DNA of 54,144 nt from a virus, in IMG/VR virus record IMGVR_UViG_3300025168_000115, positions 1 to 54,144 of that record; one strand, 5' to 3'. The position numbers and the translations under genes were made by a program. The notes beneath the pieces are model-generated. The model searched no databases. It had not been told where the DNA came from and worked only from the letters and a program-made list of their open reading frames with translations. Positions within the stretch are counted from its first letter, which is position 1; every line of letters begins with the position of its first letter. Positions 14,282-20,639 of this stretch are shown here, in pieces.

Positions 14282-14889
14282 GTTACCTCCTTTAGTTTTA
14301 TATCTAATTTTATATTTATTTCTAATTTTGGCATACCAACTTTGTCGGCTAATCCAAGGTCAATCGCTTCTTTAGATTCAATGAACCAGTCGGCACGACC
14401 TTTCTCGTTTAACTGTTTGTTAAACCATTTCTCTGACTTGTTTGAGTTTGCTGATAGGATTTTGTAAATCTTCTCATTCAAACGCTTCACCTCTTCTGCA
14501 CTTGCTTGAATCTCCGAGTTCTTACCCCATGAGGCGGAACTTACATCGTGGATCATCAATGTTGCGTCTTCTGTTATGTATCGATATCCTTCGGTTCCAC
14601 AAGAGAACAGAATGACTCCACAACTCATAGCCTTTCCTTCGACTATGGTTGCTACCGGTAATTCAGAGTTCTTGATGGATGCGATCATACTCATGAGAGA
14701 GTAGACTTGACCTCCATAAGAATCAATGATTACTGGAATAACAGATTGACCCGTATTGTGTGCCGAAGCCATCTTCTCTGCGAACTCCTTCGCTGATTTT
14801 TCATCAAACTTGTTAACTCTGATGATGACCGGGCTGCTTCTTAATTCAACAGATTTTATATTACTGTCAATATTTCTTTTCCATAACAT
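14278..14889 (-). CDS. ClpP-family serine protease
   Basis: 203 residues from the ATG at 14889, preceded by AAAGGAG at 6 bases. ClpP landmarks: PVIIDSYGGQVYSLMSMIAS, the catalytic Ser in GKAMSCGV, the catalytic His in ATLMIHDVSS, and the Asp in KGRADWFIESKEAIDLGLADKVG. The Asp-containing end closely follows host ClpP. Phages use ClpP-like proteins either as prohead proteases or as regulators; here a separate gp21-type prohead protease exists and the gene lies in the early region, so a host-protein-degrading or ClpP-replacing role is more likely. No partner ATPase is present here. Confidence 0.85.
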   Translation of the reverse strand: MLWKRNIDSNIKSVELRSSPVIIRVNKFDEKSAKEFAEKMASAHNTGQSVIPVIIDSYGGQVYSLMSMIASIKNSELPVATIVEGKAMSCGVILFSCGTEGYRYITEDATLMIHDVSSASWGKNSEIQASAEEVKRLNEKIYKILSANSNKSEKWFNKQLNEKGRADWFIESKEAIDLGLADKVGMPKLEINIKLDIKLKEVT

Positions 14890-14905
14890 GTTGTCTCCTT
14901 TAAAT

Positions 14906-14933
14906 AAAAAAGGCACCTGTAAACCCGTGCCTT
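14906..14933 (-). terminator. Rho-independent terminator
   Basis: AAGGCAC ... GTGCCTT stem of seven pairs followed by TTTTTT on the coding strand. It ends the DUF262 gene and precedes the ClpP-like gene, which must then have its own start of transcription or rely on read-through. Confidence 0.85.
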
Positions 14934-14954
14934 CCTGCGGTTTATCGAAAAAGC

Positions 14955-16169
14955 CTAAGCCGCTTCTTCTTCTGAATTTTCCACTGCTAGTAGTGATTTC
15001 TCAAGTTCCAATATGAACTTAAAATCCTCACTAGAAATCAGTCGATCAATTAGCAATGCTCTTCTGGAATTTCTACTGTTCATTCCCTTTATATTGCTTT
15101 GGTTAAAGAAGTAATATCCTGACTTCGATGGTTCAGAGTCGCCATTTTTATTTGCTTTTTCCAAATCTTTAAGATATTGAACGCTAGATTCACTAGAGAG
15201 TTGAGAGTCCACATTCTTGAATGCATTAATCAAAGATTCATAATCAGAAATTACTATTTGATTGTCAACCATGTATTCAGCAACCATCAACAAGCCCCAA
15301 AAAGATTTTTGGGTGACTGACTTAGTCGAACTAGTTTTTGAATGCTTAACCAAGTTTGAAGTTAGACTTAATATGTTACTAAATCTGGTTCGAAAGTAAG
15401 GAGAATATTGTACTATGCCTTTATTTTCCTTTCCTTTTCCCAAATTGTAGAATTCATCCAACTTGGAGTCTCTAGCGTCTGTTTGATGCTCCTGCAGTGT
15501 TGCGATATATGCGATAGCTACCCATTCTGTGTCTTGTGATCTCTGTATGTTAGTTTTCTTAAAACCAGCAATCTTTGGCCACATTTCTGCGATATCAGGT
15601 CGTTCCGACATTTTTCTGAAGTATTCAGATATTGGAGTATTTATCGCATTTCTCTTTTCTTGAGGATTCAGTGCATCTCCTGAGTTAATATTAACAAAGA
15701 TGTCATGAAGACTTGAATATGAACACTTGTGCATAATGGAAATAGAAATAGCAGTATCTCTAAGTGCATCTTGCAACCTTAACGGAAGCCCACTATAGTA
15801 TTTGTTATTAATTCCAACTTCGGCTCCATCTGCATCAATGAAGGTGCCGATCAAAGTTAATTCATCATCAAAGAGTCTTCGCCACCCTTCAACTCGGTTT
15901 TGTCCATCGAGAGACACATAGTCCTTTCTAAGGCCTTGTACGAATTGATATTTCTGCTCAGAGACTAAGTCACCAGAATCTTCTGAAGCGATAAGTCCTG
16001 TTTCAACACTAGCCACAACAACTGGATATGGTGTTCGACCTCTATTCGCAGACAATATGTATTGTCGACATGTGTGGTCTGACCAGCACGATCTTCGTTG
16101 GAAGGCTCGGTCGATGTGGATTTTGTGTGCTTCATTTTGAATGAAGTCTTTTGCTTTAAAATTTTGCAT
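14955..16169 (-). CDS. DUF262-domain protein
   Basis: 404 residues, AGGAG before the ATG. The N-terminal half fits DUF262/ParB-like proteins: IDRAFQRRSCW, TPYPVVVAS, YVSLDGQNRVEGW (DGQxR-type motif, about residues 85-97), then HDIFVNINSGDALNPQEKRN and AINTPISEYFRKM. DUF262 is the N-terminal domain of GmrS/D-type modification-dependent enzymes and binds or hydrolyses NTPs. The C-terminal HNH domain of GmrD is not visible; the rest is helical and unrecognised. In a phage this could act on host or rival DNA, but no nuclease motif is evident. It stands alone between the gp32-like gene and a terminator. Confidence 0.65.
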   Translation of the reverse strand: MQNFKAKDFIQNEAHKIHIDRAFQRRSCWSDHTCRQYILSANRGRTPYPVVVASVETGLIASEDSGDLVSEQKYQFVQGLRKDYVSLDGQNRVEGWRRLFDDELTLIGTFIDADGAEVGINNKYYSGLPLRLQDALRDTAISISIMHKCSYSSLHDIFVNINSGDALNPQEKRNAINTPISEYFRKMSERPDIAEMWPKIAGFKKTNIQRSQDTEWVAIAYIATLQEHQTDARDSKLDEFYNLGKGKENKGIVQYSPYFRTRFSNILSLTSNLVKHSKTSSTKSVTQKSFWGLLMVAEYMVDNQIVISDYESLINAFKNVDSQLSSESSVQYLKDLEKANKNGDSEPSKSGYYFFNQSNIKGMNSRNSRRALLIDRLISSEDFKFILELEKSLLAVENSEEEAA

Positions 16170-16276
16170 TTCTGCTCCTATAATTTAATATTAAATGTTA
16201 TTATCATTCATGTATTATTGTTTTTAATAACGCATAAATAAAATTTATTGATCTTAGCCGGCATTACCCGTTCCCA

Positions 16277-16342
16277 TCGCACACCACGAGGAGGTTGATC
16301 TTGTGCGACATAAAGCCGTTCCTTTGATCACGGGGGAACGGC
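16277..16342 (-). terminator. Two hairpins after the gp32-like gene
   Basis: The 200-base gap between the gp32-like gene and the DUF262 gene holds two stems. 16342-16315 reads GCCGTTCC ... GGAACGGC then TTTAT, a likely terminator of the gp32-like gene. 16308-16277 reads TCGCACA ... TGTGCGA with CCTCCTC in its loop. The remainder to 16169 is AT-rich with no gene. Confidence 0.6.
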
Positions 16343-16369
16343 AAAACCCTAACAACACAGGAGGATATA

Positions 16370-17143
16370 TCAGTCTTCACTCATGAAAGCGGCGAATGCT
16401 TTATCCACGTCTGCTCCTGTTTTCTTTTTATATTGTTGAGTCTCATTGGAAGAGGACTCTGCTGAACCGTCGGAGGACAGGTAACCATCCAGCAGAGTTT
16501 GCACTTCTTCCGGAGTCTTGACATCAAACAAGTTGTCGATATCAGGAACGGAATCCAACAATTGTTGACAGTCTGCGATGCTGTCGTCACATAAGATAGA
16601 TGGACGTCGGCGGGGTTGCAAGACTGTCTTTGGAAAAGAACCAGGTGTTCCGGGAATTGAATAAGTTAACTTAATATCAGTTCCTGTTTGAGAGTCAGTG
16701 ATGTCTCCGTAGTCAGGATCCAATACATAGCCCAAAAGGGTTTCATAAGCGGTCTTACCATAAGCCCAGATTTTTACACCGTCGGCTTCGTTTCCACGAA
16801 CAAGAACAGGTGAATAATATCGCTTTCGAGCGAACATTTTCTTAGCTTCGTTTTTGAGGTTCTGGTCGTCACTTTGAACGCCATCCCTCCAAAGCTTTGA
16901 TGCGAAATCACAGATGGCACATTCGCCACCGTCGTTTCGCTTGTTGCAGTAAATTCCAGGGTTCTTCCCTACATTGTAGTGAAAGTGGAACTCACGGAAC
17001 GGATCGCCATCCGCTGTTGGTAGAATACGAATCATTTGGTCACCAGCACTTGGTTTCCACATTGTACTCTTGCGTCCGGAGGATTTTCCACCGTTTTTTG
17101 ATTGATCGAGCTTAGCTCGCATTGCATTTAGATCTATAGCCAT
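16370..17143 (-). CDS. gp32-like single-stranded DNA-binding protein
   Basis: 257 residues. The order matches T4 gp32: basic N-terminus, GDQMIRILPTADGDPF and FHFHYNVG, a zinc site made from YCNKRNDGGECAICDFA, the OB-fold core with KKMFARKRYYSPVLVR and KIWAYGKTAYETLLGY, and an acidic C-terminal tail with the final DKAFAAFMSED that recruits partner proteins. It coats single-stranded DNA and organises helicase, recombinase and polymerase. It has its own strong promoter at 17245 and a terminator downstream, so it is a monocistronic early gene. Confidence 0.9.
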   Translation of the reverse strand: MAIDLNAMRAKLDQSKNGGKSSGRKSTMWKPSAGDQMIRILPTADGDPFREFHFHYNVGKNPGIYCNKRNDGGECAICDFASKLWRDGVQSDDQNLKNEAKKMFARKRYYSPVLVRGNEADGVKIWAYGKTAYETLLGYVLDPDYGDITDSQTGTDIKLTYSIPGTPGSFPKTVLQPRRRPSILCDDSIADCQQLLDSVPDIDNLFDVKTPEEVQTLLDGYLSSDGSAESSSNETQQYKKKTGADVDKAFAAFMSED

Positions 17144-17244
17144 AATATACTCCTATATGGTTTGTTTATTTTATTGTGTTTTATCACTAAGGTAGGCAGG
17201 GTTTCAACCATACCCCCATTTGTAATTCGTTTTTGTTATACTAT

Positions 17245-17273
17245 AATATAACATGTTTTGACTTGCTTGTCAA
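17245..17273 (-). promoter_or_regulatory. Early sigma70-type promoter (gp32-like gene)
   Basis: TTGACA at 17273-17268, 17-base spacer ending ACATGT, TATATT at 17250-17245. The transcript would have a leader of about 95 bases containing no gene. Confidence 0.85.
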
Positions 17274-17297
17274 GTAAAAAGTTAAAGTTTTTTTCAT

Positions 17298-17333
17298 AAT
17301 CTCAAAAAAGTGTCGAAAAAAGTTTTTGAGATT
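17298..17333 (-). terminator. Perfect inverted repeat, likely terminator of the tRNA segment
   Basis: AATCTCAAAAA and TTTTTGAGATT form an 11-pair stem around a 14-base loop, followed by ATGAAAAAAAC. The T-rich right arm could act as the U tract. It lies between the tRNA-like element and the promoter at 17245. Confidence 0.5.
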
Positions 17334-17352
17334 TCTAGTTTTATAAAATTTA

Positions 17353-17436
17353 TGCTCGAGTAGGGATTTGAACCCCACAATTCTAACGTTATAGAGCGCC
17401 TGCCCACGTTAGTTATCTGCAACCGTACAGTCGAGC
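17353..17436 (-). tRNA. tRNA-like element, atypical or degenerate
   Basis: 84 bases. A T-arm is clear (TGGGG-TTCAAAT-CCCTA) and the ends pair as an acceptor stem (GCTCGA with TCGAGC), with discriminator A and no encoded CCA. Between them no normal D-arm plus seven-base anticodon loop can be drawn: the best stems are CTAACG/CGTTAG enclosing 18 bases, or a four-pair stem with a six-base loop. I therefore cannot assign an anticodon. It may be a decayed tRNA, one with an insertion, or a structural mimic. Confidence 0.4.
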
Positions 17437-17531
17437 TAATAAGGTGAAGAAAGAGGAGGTGGTTTGATTTCGCTCTCGATGATTTGAGGATCCTCATACG
17501 AAACCAACAATGTTATTATAAAAATAATCAC
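17436..17531 (-). CDS. Possible 31-residue membrane peptide
   Basis: GTG start with AGGAGG four bases upstream, then a hydrophobic stretch IIFIITLLVS and a polar tail YEDPQIIESEIKPPPLSSPY. The stop codon touches the first base of the tRNA-like element. The ribosome site is one arm of a perfect 12-base inverted repeat (17449-17460 with 17535-17546). A small ORF with a strong ribosome site is suggestive, but conservation is untested. Confidence 0.35.
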   Translation of the reverse strand: MIIFIITLLVSYEDPQIIESEIKPPPLSSPY

Positions 17532-17546
17532 ATAACCTCCTCTTTC
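17449..17546. repeat. 12-base inverted repeat covering a ribosome site
   Basis: GAAAGAGGAGGT at 17546-17535 and ACCTCCTCTTTC at 17460-17449 on the minus strand are exact complements with 74 bases between. One arm contains the ribosome site of the 31-residue ORF. Confidence 0.7.
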
Positions 17547-17604
17547 AAATCTCACGAATTCATCTTCCAAGGTTCTCTTATGGAGATTACTAGTCGTAAG
17601 AAAG

Positions 17605-17690
17605 TGGTACGCCAGGTAGGATTCGAACCTACGATGGGTGTTACCCGTCGCCTTAGAAGGGCGATACCATATCCACTAGGTGACTGACGC
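17605..17690 (-). tRNA. tRNA-Arg (anticodon UCU)
   Basis: 86 bases with encoded CCA. Acceptor GCGTCAG/CTGGCGT, D-arm ACC ... GGT, anticodon stem TCGCC/GGCGA around loop CTTCTAA (anticodon TCT), T-arm GTAGG-TTCGAAT-CCTAC, discriminator A. The region between anticodon and T-arms is about 15 bases (CGGGTAACACCCATC) and can form a GGG/CCC hairpin, which is long for arginine. It decodes AGA, a codon favoured in low-GC phage genes. Confidence 0.9.
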
Positions 17691-17700
17691 GTGCTAAAAA

Positions 17701-17790
17701 GCGGCCTTTTGGAAGGTAGCCGCGAACCTTTTATCAGCCTTGGAGGTTCGATAAAAACAGGCCGCCTTTTGGTAGGTAGCGGCAAACCTT
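17701..17790 (-). terminator. Two tandem terminator-like hairpins, 60-base period
   Basis: Two copies of a roughly 30-base element (17701-17732 and 17761-17790) each fold on the coding strand into a 5-pair GC stem (GCGGC/GCCGC or GCCGC/GCGGC) followed closely by TTTTT. They lie between the small gene at 17805 and tRNA-Arg. Confidence 0.7.
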
Positions 17791-17804
17791 CAACCAACGG
17801 AGTA

Positions 17805-18071
17805 TTAAAACAATCTAATGCTTACATCACGAGATGAACTCGAGATAGTTCCAACTTGAGTGTTGGAGTTGAATGTGCGGTATTGTTGACGATCAATGTC
17901 CCACACGGTTTCATAGCCGGCTTTTAAGTTTCGTTCACGCAAGGTCATCGGGAATACACCATCTGGTGCTTCTGAAATGCGAACAAAGTTCATTGTTCGT
18001 TCAAATCCGGTTTGCGTTACGAAAGTGCCGGTGTATACGGTCATAGTGTTTGTGTTATTTGTGTTTGTCAT
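17805..18071 (-). CDS. Hypothetical small protein
   Basis: 88 residues, not recognised. Thr/Asn-rich start (MTNTNNTNTMTVYTGTFVTQ), then a beta-rich pattern with VWDIDRQQYRTFN. AGGAGG precedes the ATG and a strong early promoter lies 30 bases further up, so it is expressed early at high level. Two terminator-like hairpins follow. A host-takeover role fits the expression context only. Confidence 0.6.
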   Translation of the reverse strand: MTNTNNTNTMTVYTGTFVTQTGFERTMNFVRISEAPDGVFPMTLRERNLKAGYETVWDIDRQQYRTFNSNTQVGTISSSSRDVSIRLF

Positions 18072-18102
18072 AATTCCTCCTAGAATATTGTTTGACTATT
18101 AT

Positions 18103-18131
18103 AATATAACATAGTTTTGATACCTTGTCAA
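18103..18131 (-). promoter_or_regulatory. Early sigma70-type promoter (88-residue gene)
   Basis: TTGACA at 18131-18126, 17-base spacer, TATATT at 18108-18103 with TGT before it. Confidence 0.85.
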
Positions 18132-18150
18132 GTATTTTTTTAAAGTTTTT

Positions 18151-18228
18151 TTACTCTCTCTCATCAATCCATCGCCAAAATAAAGTAAAGCCGAAGATAA
18201 ATAAAGAGGCCATTATTACTAATTCCAT
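18151..18228 (-). CDS. 25-residue membrane peptide
   Basis: ATG preceded by AAGGAAAAC, encoding MELVIMASLFIFGFTLFWRW then a charged end IDERE. It is a single transmembrane helix with a short cytoplasmic or periplasmic tail. It is the only ORF directly behind the early promoter at 18256-18284, with nothing else before the next promoter at 18103, which supports it being real. Membrane toxin, antiholin-like or host-modulating roles are possible. Confidence 0.55.
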   Translation of the reverse strand: MELVIMASLFIFGFTLFWRWIDERE

Positions 18229-18255
18229 TTTGTTTTCCTTATTTGTTATACTTAT

Positions 18256-18284
18256 AATATAACATGTTTAAGATGCCTTGTCAA
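18256..18284 (-). promoter_or_regulatory. Early sigma70-type promoter (25-residue peptide)
   Basis: TTGACA at 18284-18279, 17-base spacer ending ACATGT, TATATT at 18261-18256. It overlaps the stop codon of the upstream gene. Confidence 0.85.
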
Positions 18285-18775
18285 GTAAAAAGGCAAACTT
18301 TTTTTATAAAAGATTCATTTTCCCTAATTGAGTCCATCTTTACGGTGAACCAATCATCGTTTGTCTCGCCACCGTCTCTGACTCTCTCTGCCCACTCTAT
18401 TTGAGTTGCGATGTATTGCCGTAATTCTTCCTCAGTATCAAACAAGTAGCTTGAATAATCCATTCCATCCCTAATCGCTTTCTCATATTGGGGAAAGAGC
18501 TTGATCGCTGTCTGATAAACGCTTCTATAATGTCTTGCGTCTTGCAGGTGCGTCTCTTTACTAAATGAGACGTAAACCCTAGGTGAACCAAACTTTTCTT
18601 TTGTTTGTAGTACCGATATGTTTGACAAGGGCATAATTTCTGTTGTGTAAGGTCTGTGTCTCGGACCTATCAGTGCATAGCCAATCCAGTTGGCGATAGT
18701 TCCTATTGTTCGAAAGTAGTCCTTGTGCTCTTCGCTTTGGCTACCCCACATGTTGTAGTAAATTTGGTCAGTCAT
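18281..18775 (-). CDS. Hypothetical protein
   Basis: 164 residues, not recognised. GGAGG lies 4 bases before the ATG, which overlaps the stop of the previous gene. The N-terminus has WGSQSEEHKDYFRTIGTIAN, the middle IMPLSNISVLQTKEKFGSPR and VYVSFSKETHLQDARHYRSV, and the end is helical and acidic. It appears to be a compact globular cytoplasmic protein. Its position in a run of short overlapping early genes suggests a host-interaction role. Confidence 0.6.
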   Translation of the reverse strand: MTDQIYYNMWGSQSEEHKDYFRTIGTIANWIGYALIGPRHRPYTTEIMPLSNISVLQTKEKFGSPRVYVSFSKETHLQDARHYRSVYQTAIKLFPQYEKAIRDGMDYSSYLFDTEEELRQYIATQIEWAERVRDGGETNDDWFTVKMDSIRENESFIKKVCLFT

Positions 18776-18938
18776 TAATCCTCCAATGATCTTTGTTCCA
18801 AGTGATTCTGTTTATGTGAATTGAGATTAAATCCCCAGTCACAAACTTTATTTGGACATCTACTCTTCTAATTCTGTGTATCTGTCCAAATAAATTTCTA
18901 TTTGGACAATAAACAATGTCCATTACTTTAATTTTCAT
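18768..18938 (-). CDS. Small SH3-like protein
   Basis: 56 residues from the ATG at 18938, preceded by GGAAG and overlapping the stop of the gene upstream. Pattern MKIKVMDIVYCPNRNLFGQI then VQIKFVTGDLISIHINRI is all-beta and resembles the SH3-like mini-proteins at 20053-20639. It overlaps 18281..18775. Function unknown. Confidence 0.5.
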   Translation of the reverse strand: MKIKVMDIVYCPNRNLFGQIHRIRRVDVQIKFVTGDLISIHINRITWNKDHWRIND

Positions 18939-19125
18939 TCTTCCGTATTTCCTCAAGTGTTTTGTTGAGCCGCAAAATGAGATTGCTCATTTCAAATATC
19001 TTATTCACAACATAATTTAATTCCTCTATCGGAGTTGCGGTATCGATTGCTAACCGATAAAGTATTTCAGCTTCAGATTGTAATAGTTTTTTCAACTGTT
19101 TTTTTATTTCTTGTTTCTGGTTCAT
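18928..19125 (-). CDS. Small coiled-coil protein
   Basis: 65 residues, helical with heptad-like leucines: MNQKQEIKKQLKKLLQSEAE, then ELNYVVNKIFEMSNLILRLN. No known family. An internal early promoter (19416) lies upstream in the tubulin-like gene. It begins a three-gene run with small overlaps down to 18281. Confidence 0.5.
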   Translation of the reverse strand: MNQKQEIKKQLKKLLQSEAEILYRLAIDTATPIEELNYVVNKIFEMSNLILRLNKTLEEIRKNEN

Positions 19126-19241
19126 AATAATCTCCGATAGAATCTAAATATTTGTCGCAAGATGCAACTCTTGCTTCATTAATAATTATGATTTAAATAT
19201 CCCAAGATGTCGAATTTCCGCAGAATGTACGTATGTTAACG

Positions 19242-20051
19242 TTAAACCTCTTGAATGAAGTGAGTGTAGTGTTTGGCGTACAAATGACTTTCCTCAGATG
19301 AGCGCCAGATGGCGAATGAAGTTTCCCGGTTTCGTGCATTGTTCTCTCTAACGATTTGTTGGCATTTCGGTATGACTGTCTCATCTGCGTTTAAATCTTC
19401 TTCTTCTATATTAATATAATAACATGTTTCAGTAATGTTGTCAAGTGAATAAAGTAACTTTTCATCTTCTGCATCAAAAGAACCAAATGATATTGTAGAG
19501 ATTCTCGATATTTCTTTTTTAGAATGAAGCCTATTAAAGTCTGCAGCCGTGTGTGAACAATACATGAGGTTTTGAAGAGTTGAATAGATAAAATAATTTA
19601 CTTTTTCATAATAGTCCGTAACGGTTCCTGCACCAGCAATGCTCAATAGAGTCTTGTTGTCCAATATTAACATTTCTTCAATCATTCCTGATCGGACATA
19701 TTCTTGAAGTACATTGAAATGAACCCTGTGTCTTAACTTTTCTTTCTTCGAACAGAACTCAACGTCAGGCACCAAATAACATACGGTTGTTTTAAAGCCC
19801 TTCAGTGCCTCTAGGACACGTAGTGATGCACCAGCAACCTTACCGGACCCACAAACAAACAGGATGGCTTCATCGTGAGATTTGAGGCCTCTCTGTTTAA
19901 ATCTGATTGTGGCTTCATCGTATTCTTCCACGGTACTCTTCTTTTCAATACCGTCATCTTCGTCAAGAATTATTATTTTATAATTCTTGGTATGTGGCTT
20001 GAAGAGTTTGGCTATATTTTTTCCAGCCTCTCCTAATCCTACTAAAATCAT
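19242..20051 (-). CDS. Divergent tubulin/FtsZ-like protein
   Basis: 269 residues, GGAG before the ATG. Landmarks follow FtsZ order: MILVGLGEAGKNIAKLF (first GxGxxG loop, 1-17), ILDEDDG (28-34), a degenerate glycine loop FVCGSGKVAGAS (65-76) where tubulins have GGGTGTG, TTVCYLVPDVEF (88-99) like the VTxPFxFE strand, ILDNKTLL (129-136) like PNDRLL, and NLMYCSHTAADFNRL (161-175) like the T7 loop with NxDFADV. The C-terminal part is short. A filament-forming cytoskeletal role as in PhuZ or TubZ is plausible, but the altered nucleotide loop leaves GTP binding in doubt. Confidence 0.45.
   Translation of the reverse strand: MILVGLGEAGKNIAKLFKPHTKNYKIIILDEDDGIEKKSTVEEYDEATIRFKQRGLKSHDEAILFVCGSGKVAGASLRVLEALKGFKTTVCYLVPDVEFCSKKEKLRHRVHFNVLQEYVRSGMIEEMLILDNKTLLSIAGAGTVTDYYEKVNYFIYSTLQNLMYCSHTAADFNRLHSKKEISRISTISFGSFDAEDEKLLYSLDNITETCYYINIEEEDLNADETVIPKCQQIVRENNARNRETSFAIWRSSEESHLYAKHYTHFIQEV
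19416..19444 (-). promoter_or_regulatory. Early sigma70-type promoter inside the tubulin-like gene
   Basis: TTGACA at 19444-19439, 17-base spacer ending ACATGT, TATTAT at 19421-19416. It lies within coding sequence and would drive 18928..19125 and the genes after it. Confidence 0.75.
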
Positions 20052-20052
20052 T

Positions 20053-20259
20053 TCATTCTCCTATTTGTTGTGCGTATAATATTGGTATTGTAACTATCTT
20101 TTCTGAGGCAAAGACAAAAACTCTTACTGATGGTAGGCTAATCTCATTTGGGTATGAAAAGACCTCTAAAACCATCGCAACATCACCATTCTTGTATCCG
20201 AAAAGCGAACGTTCATCCCATGGACTACTAAAAATTGTTATGAGATCACCTTCTTTCAT
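20053..20259 (-). CDS. SH3-like mini-protein (third of a tandem trio)
   Basis: 68 residues. MKEGDLITIF then LFGYKNGDVAMVLEVF and VRVFVFASEKIVTIP. It shares the G-D-L ... Y-x-N-G-x-x-x-x-V layout with the two genes upstream. It overlaps the preceding gene by 14 bases and ends 1 base before the tubulin-like gene. All-beta, no catalytic residues seen. Confidence 0.55.
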   Translation of the reverse strand: MKEGDLITIFSSPWDERSLFGYKNGDVAMVLEVFSYPNEISLPSVRVFVFASEKIVTIPILYAQQIGE

Positions 20260-20464
20260 CTAATTCGCTCAACAGTTTCATAAAACTCTTCAGAACAGGA
20301 TGTGTCTTACTATTATGGAGGAAAAATACTTCATAAATTGGGTCTCGAGAATCTATTGTGCCGATCCTTACATTTCTCACCAATCCTATGTGGCCCGTAG
20401 TATATGTTGACCATGACCAATGAGGCAACGACTCAACTATAATTACTAGATCCCCTTTCTCCAT
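20246..20464 (-). CDS. SH3-like mini-protein (second of a tandem trio)
   Basis: 72 residues from the ATG at 20464, chosen for GAGG six bases upstream; this overlaps the preceding gene by 32 bases. MEKGDLVIIVESLPHWSWST then TTGHIGLVRNVRIG and YEVFFLHNSKTHPV. The same GDLVII and GxIGLV strands as its neighbours. Confidence 0.55.
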   Translation of the reverse strand: MEKGDLVIIVESLPHWSWSTYTTGHIGLVRNVRIGTIDSRDPIYEVFFLHNSKTHPVLKSFMKLLSELDERR

Positions 20465-20639
20465 TGAATACCTCAAGTTCCGTGTCCCACATTGGAACTT
20501 CTACCCCGTCACTCATAAATACCCAATATAACCTAAATAGTTGTCCGACTTCTTCTATTTTAGTCACAATTCCAATCTCACCGTTCCTATATCCTGTTGT
20601 TTGACAATCAGAAAGGACAACCAAATCACCAACTACCAT
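20433..20639 (-). CDS. SH3-like mini-protein (first of a tandem trio)
   Basis: 68 residues. MVVGDLVVLSDCQTTGYRNG then EIGIVTKIEEVGQLFRLYWV. Its ATG overlaps the DNA polymerase stop by 7 bases, so it is translationally coupled to it. The trio looks like successive duplications of one gene downstream of the polymerase. Confidence 0.55.
   Translation of the reverse strand: MVVGDLVVLSDCQTTGYRNGEIGIVTKIEEVGQLFRLYWVFMSDGVEVPMWDTELEVFNGERGSSNYS

Noticed and set aside
14278-14889. ClpP-like protein as the prohead protease
   Set aside because: A gp21-type protease with its own catalytic His and Ser is present next to the scaffold and capsid genes, and the ClpP-like gene lies among early genes.
17353-17436. 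Group I intron inside the tRNA-like element
   Set aside because: The element is only 84 bases, far too short for any self-splicing intron.
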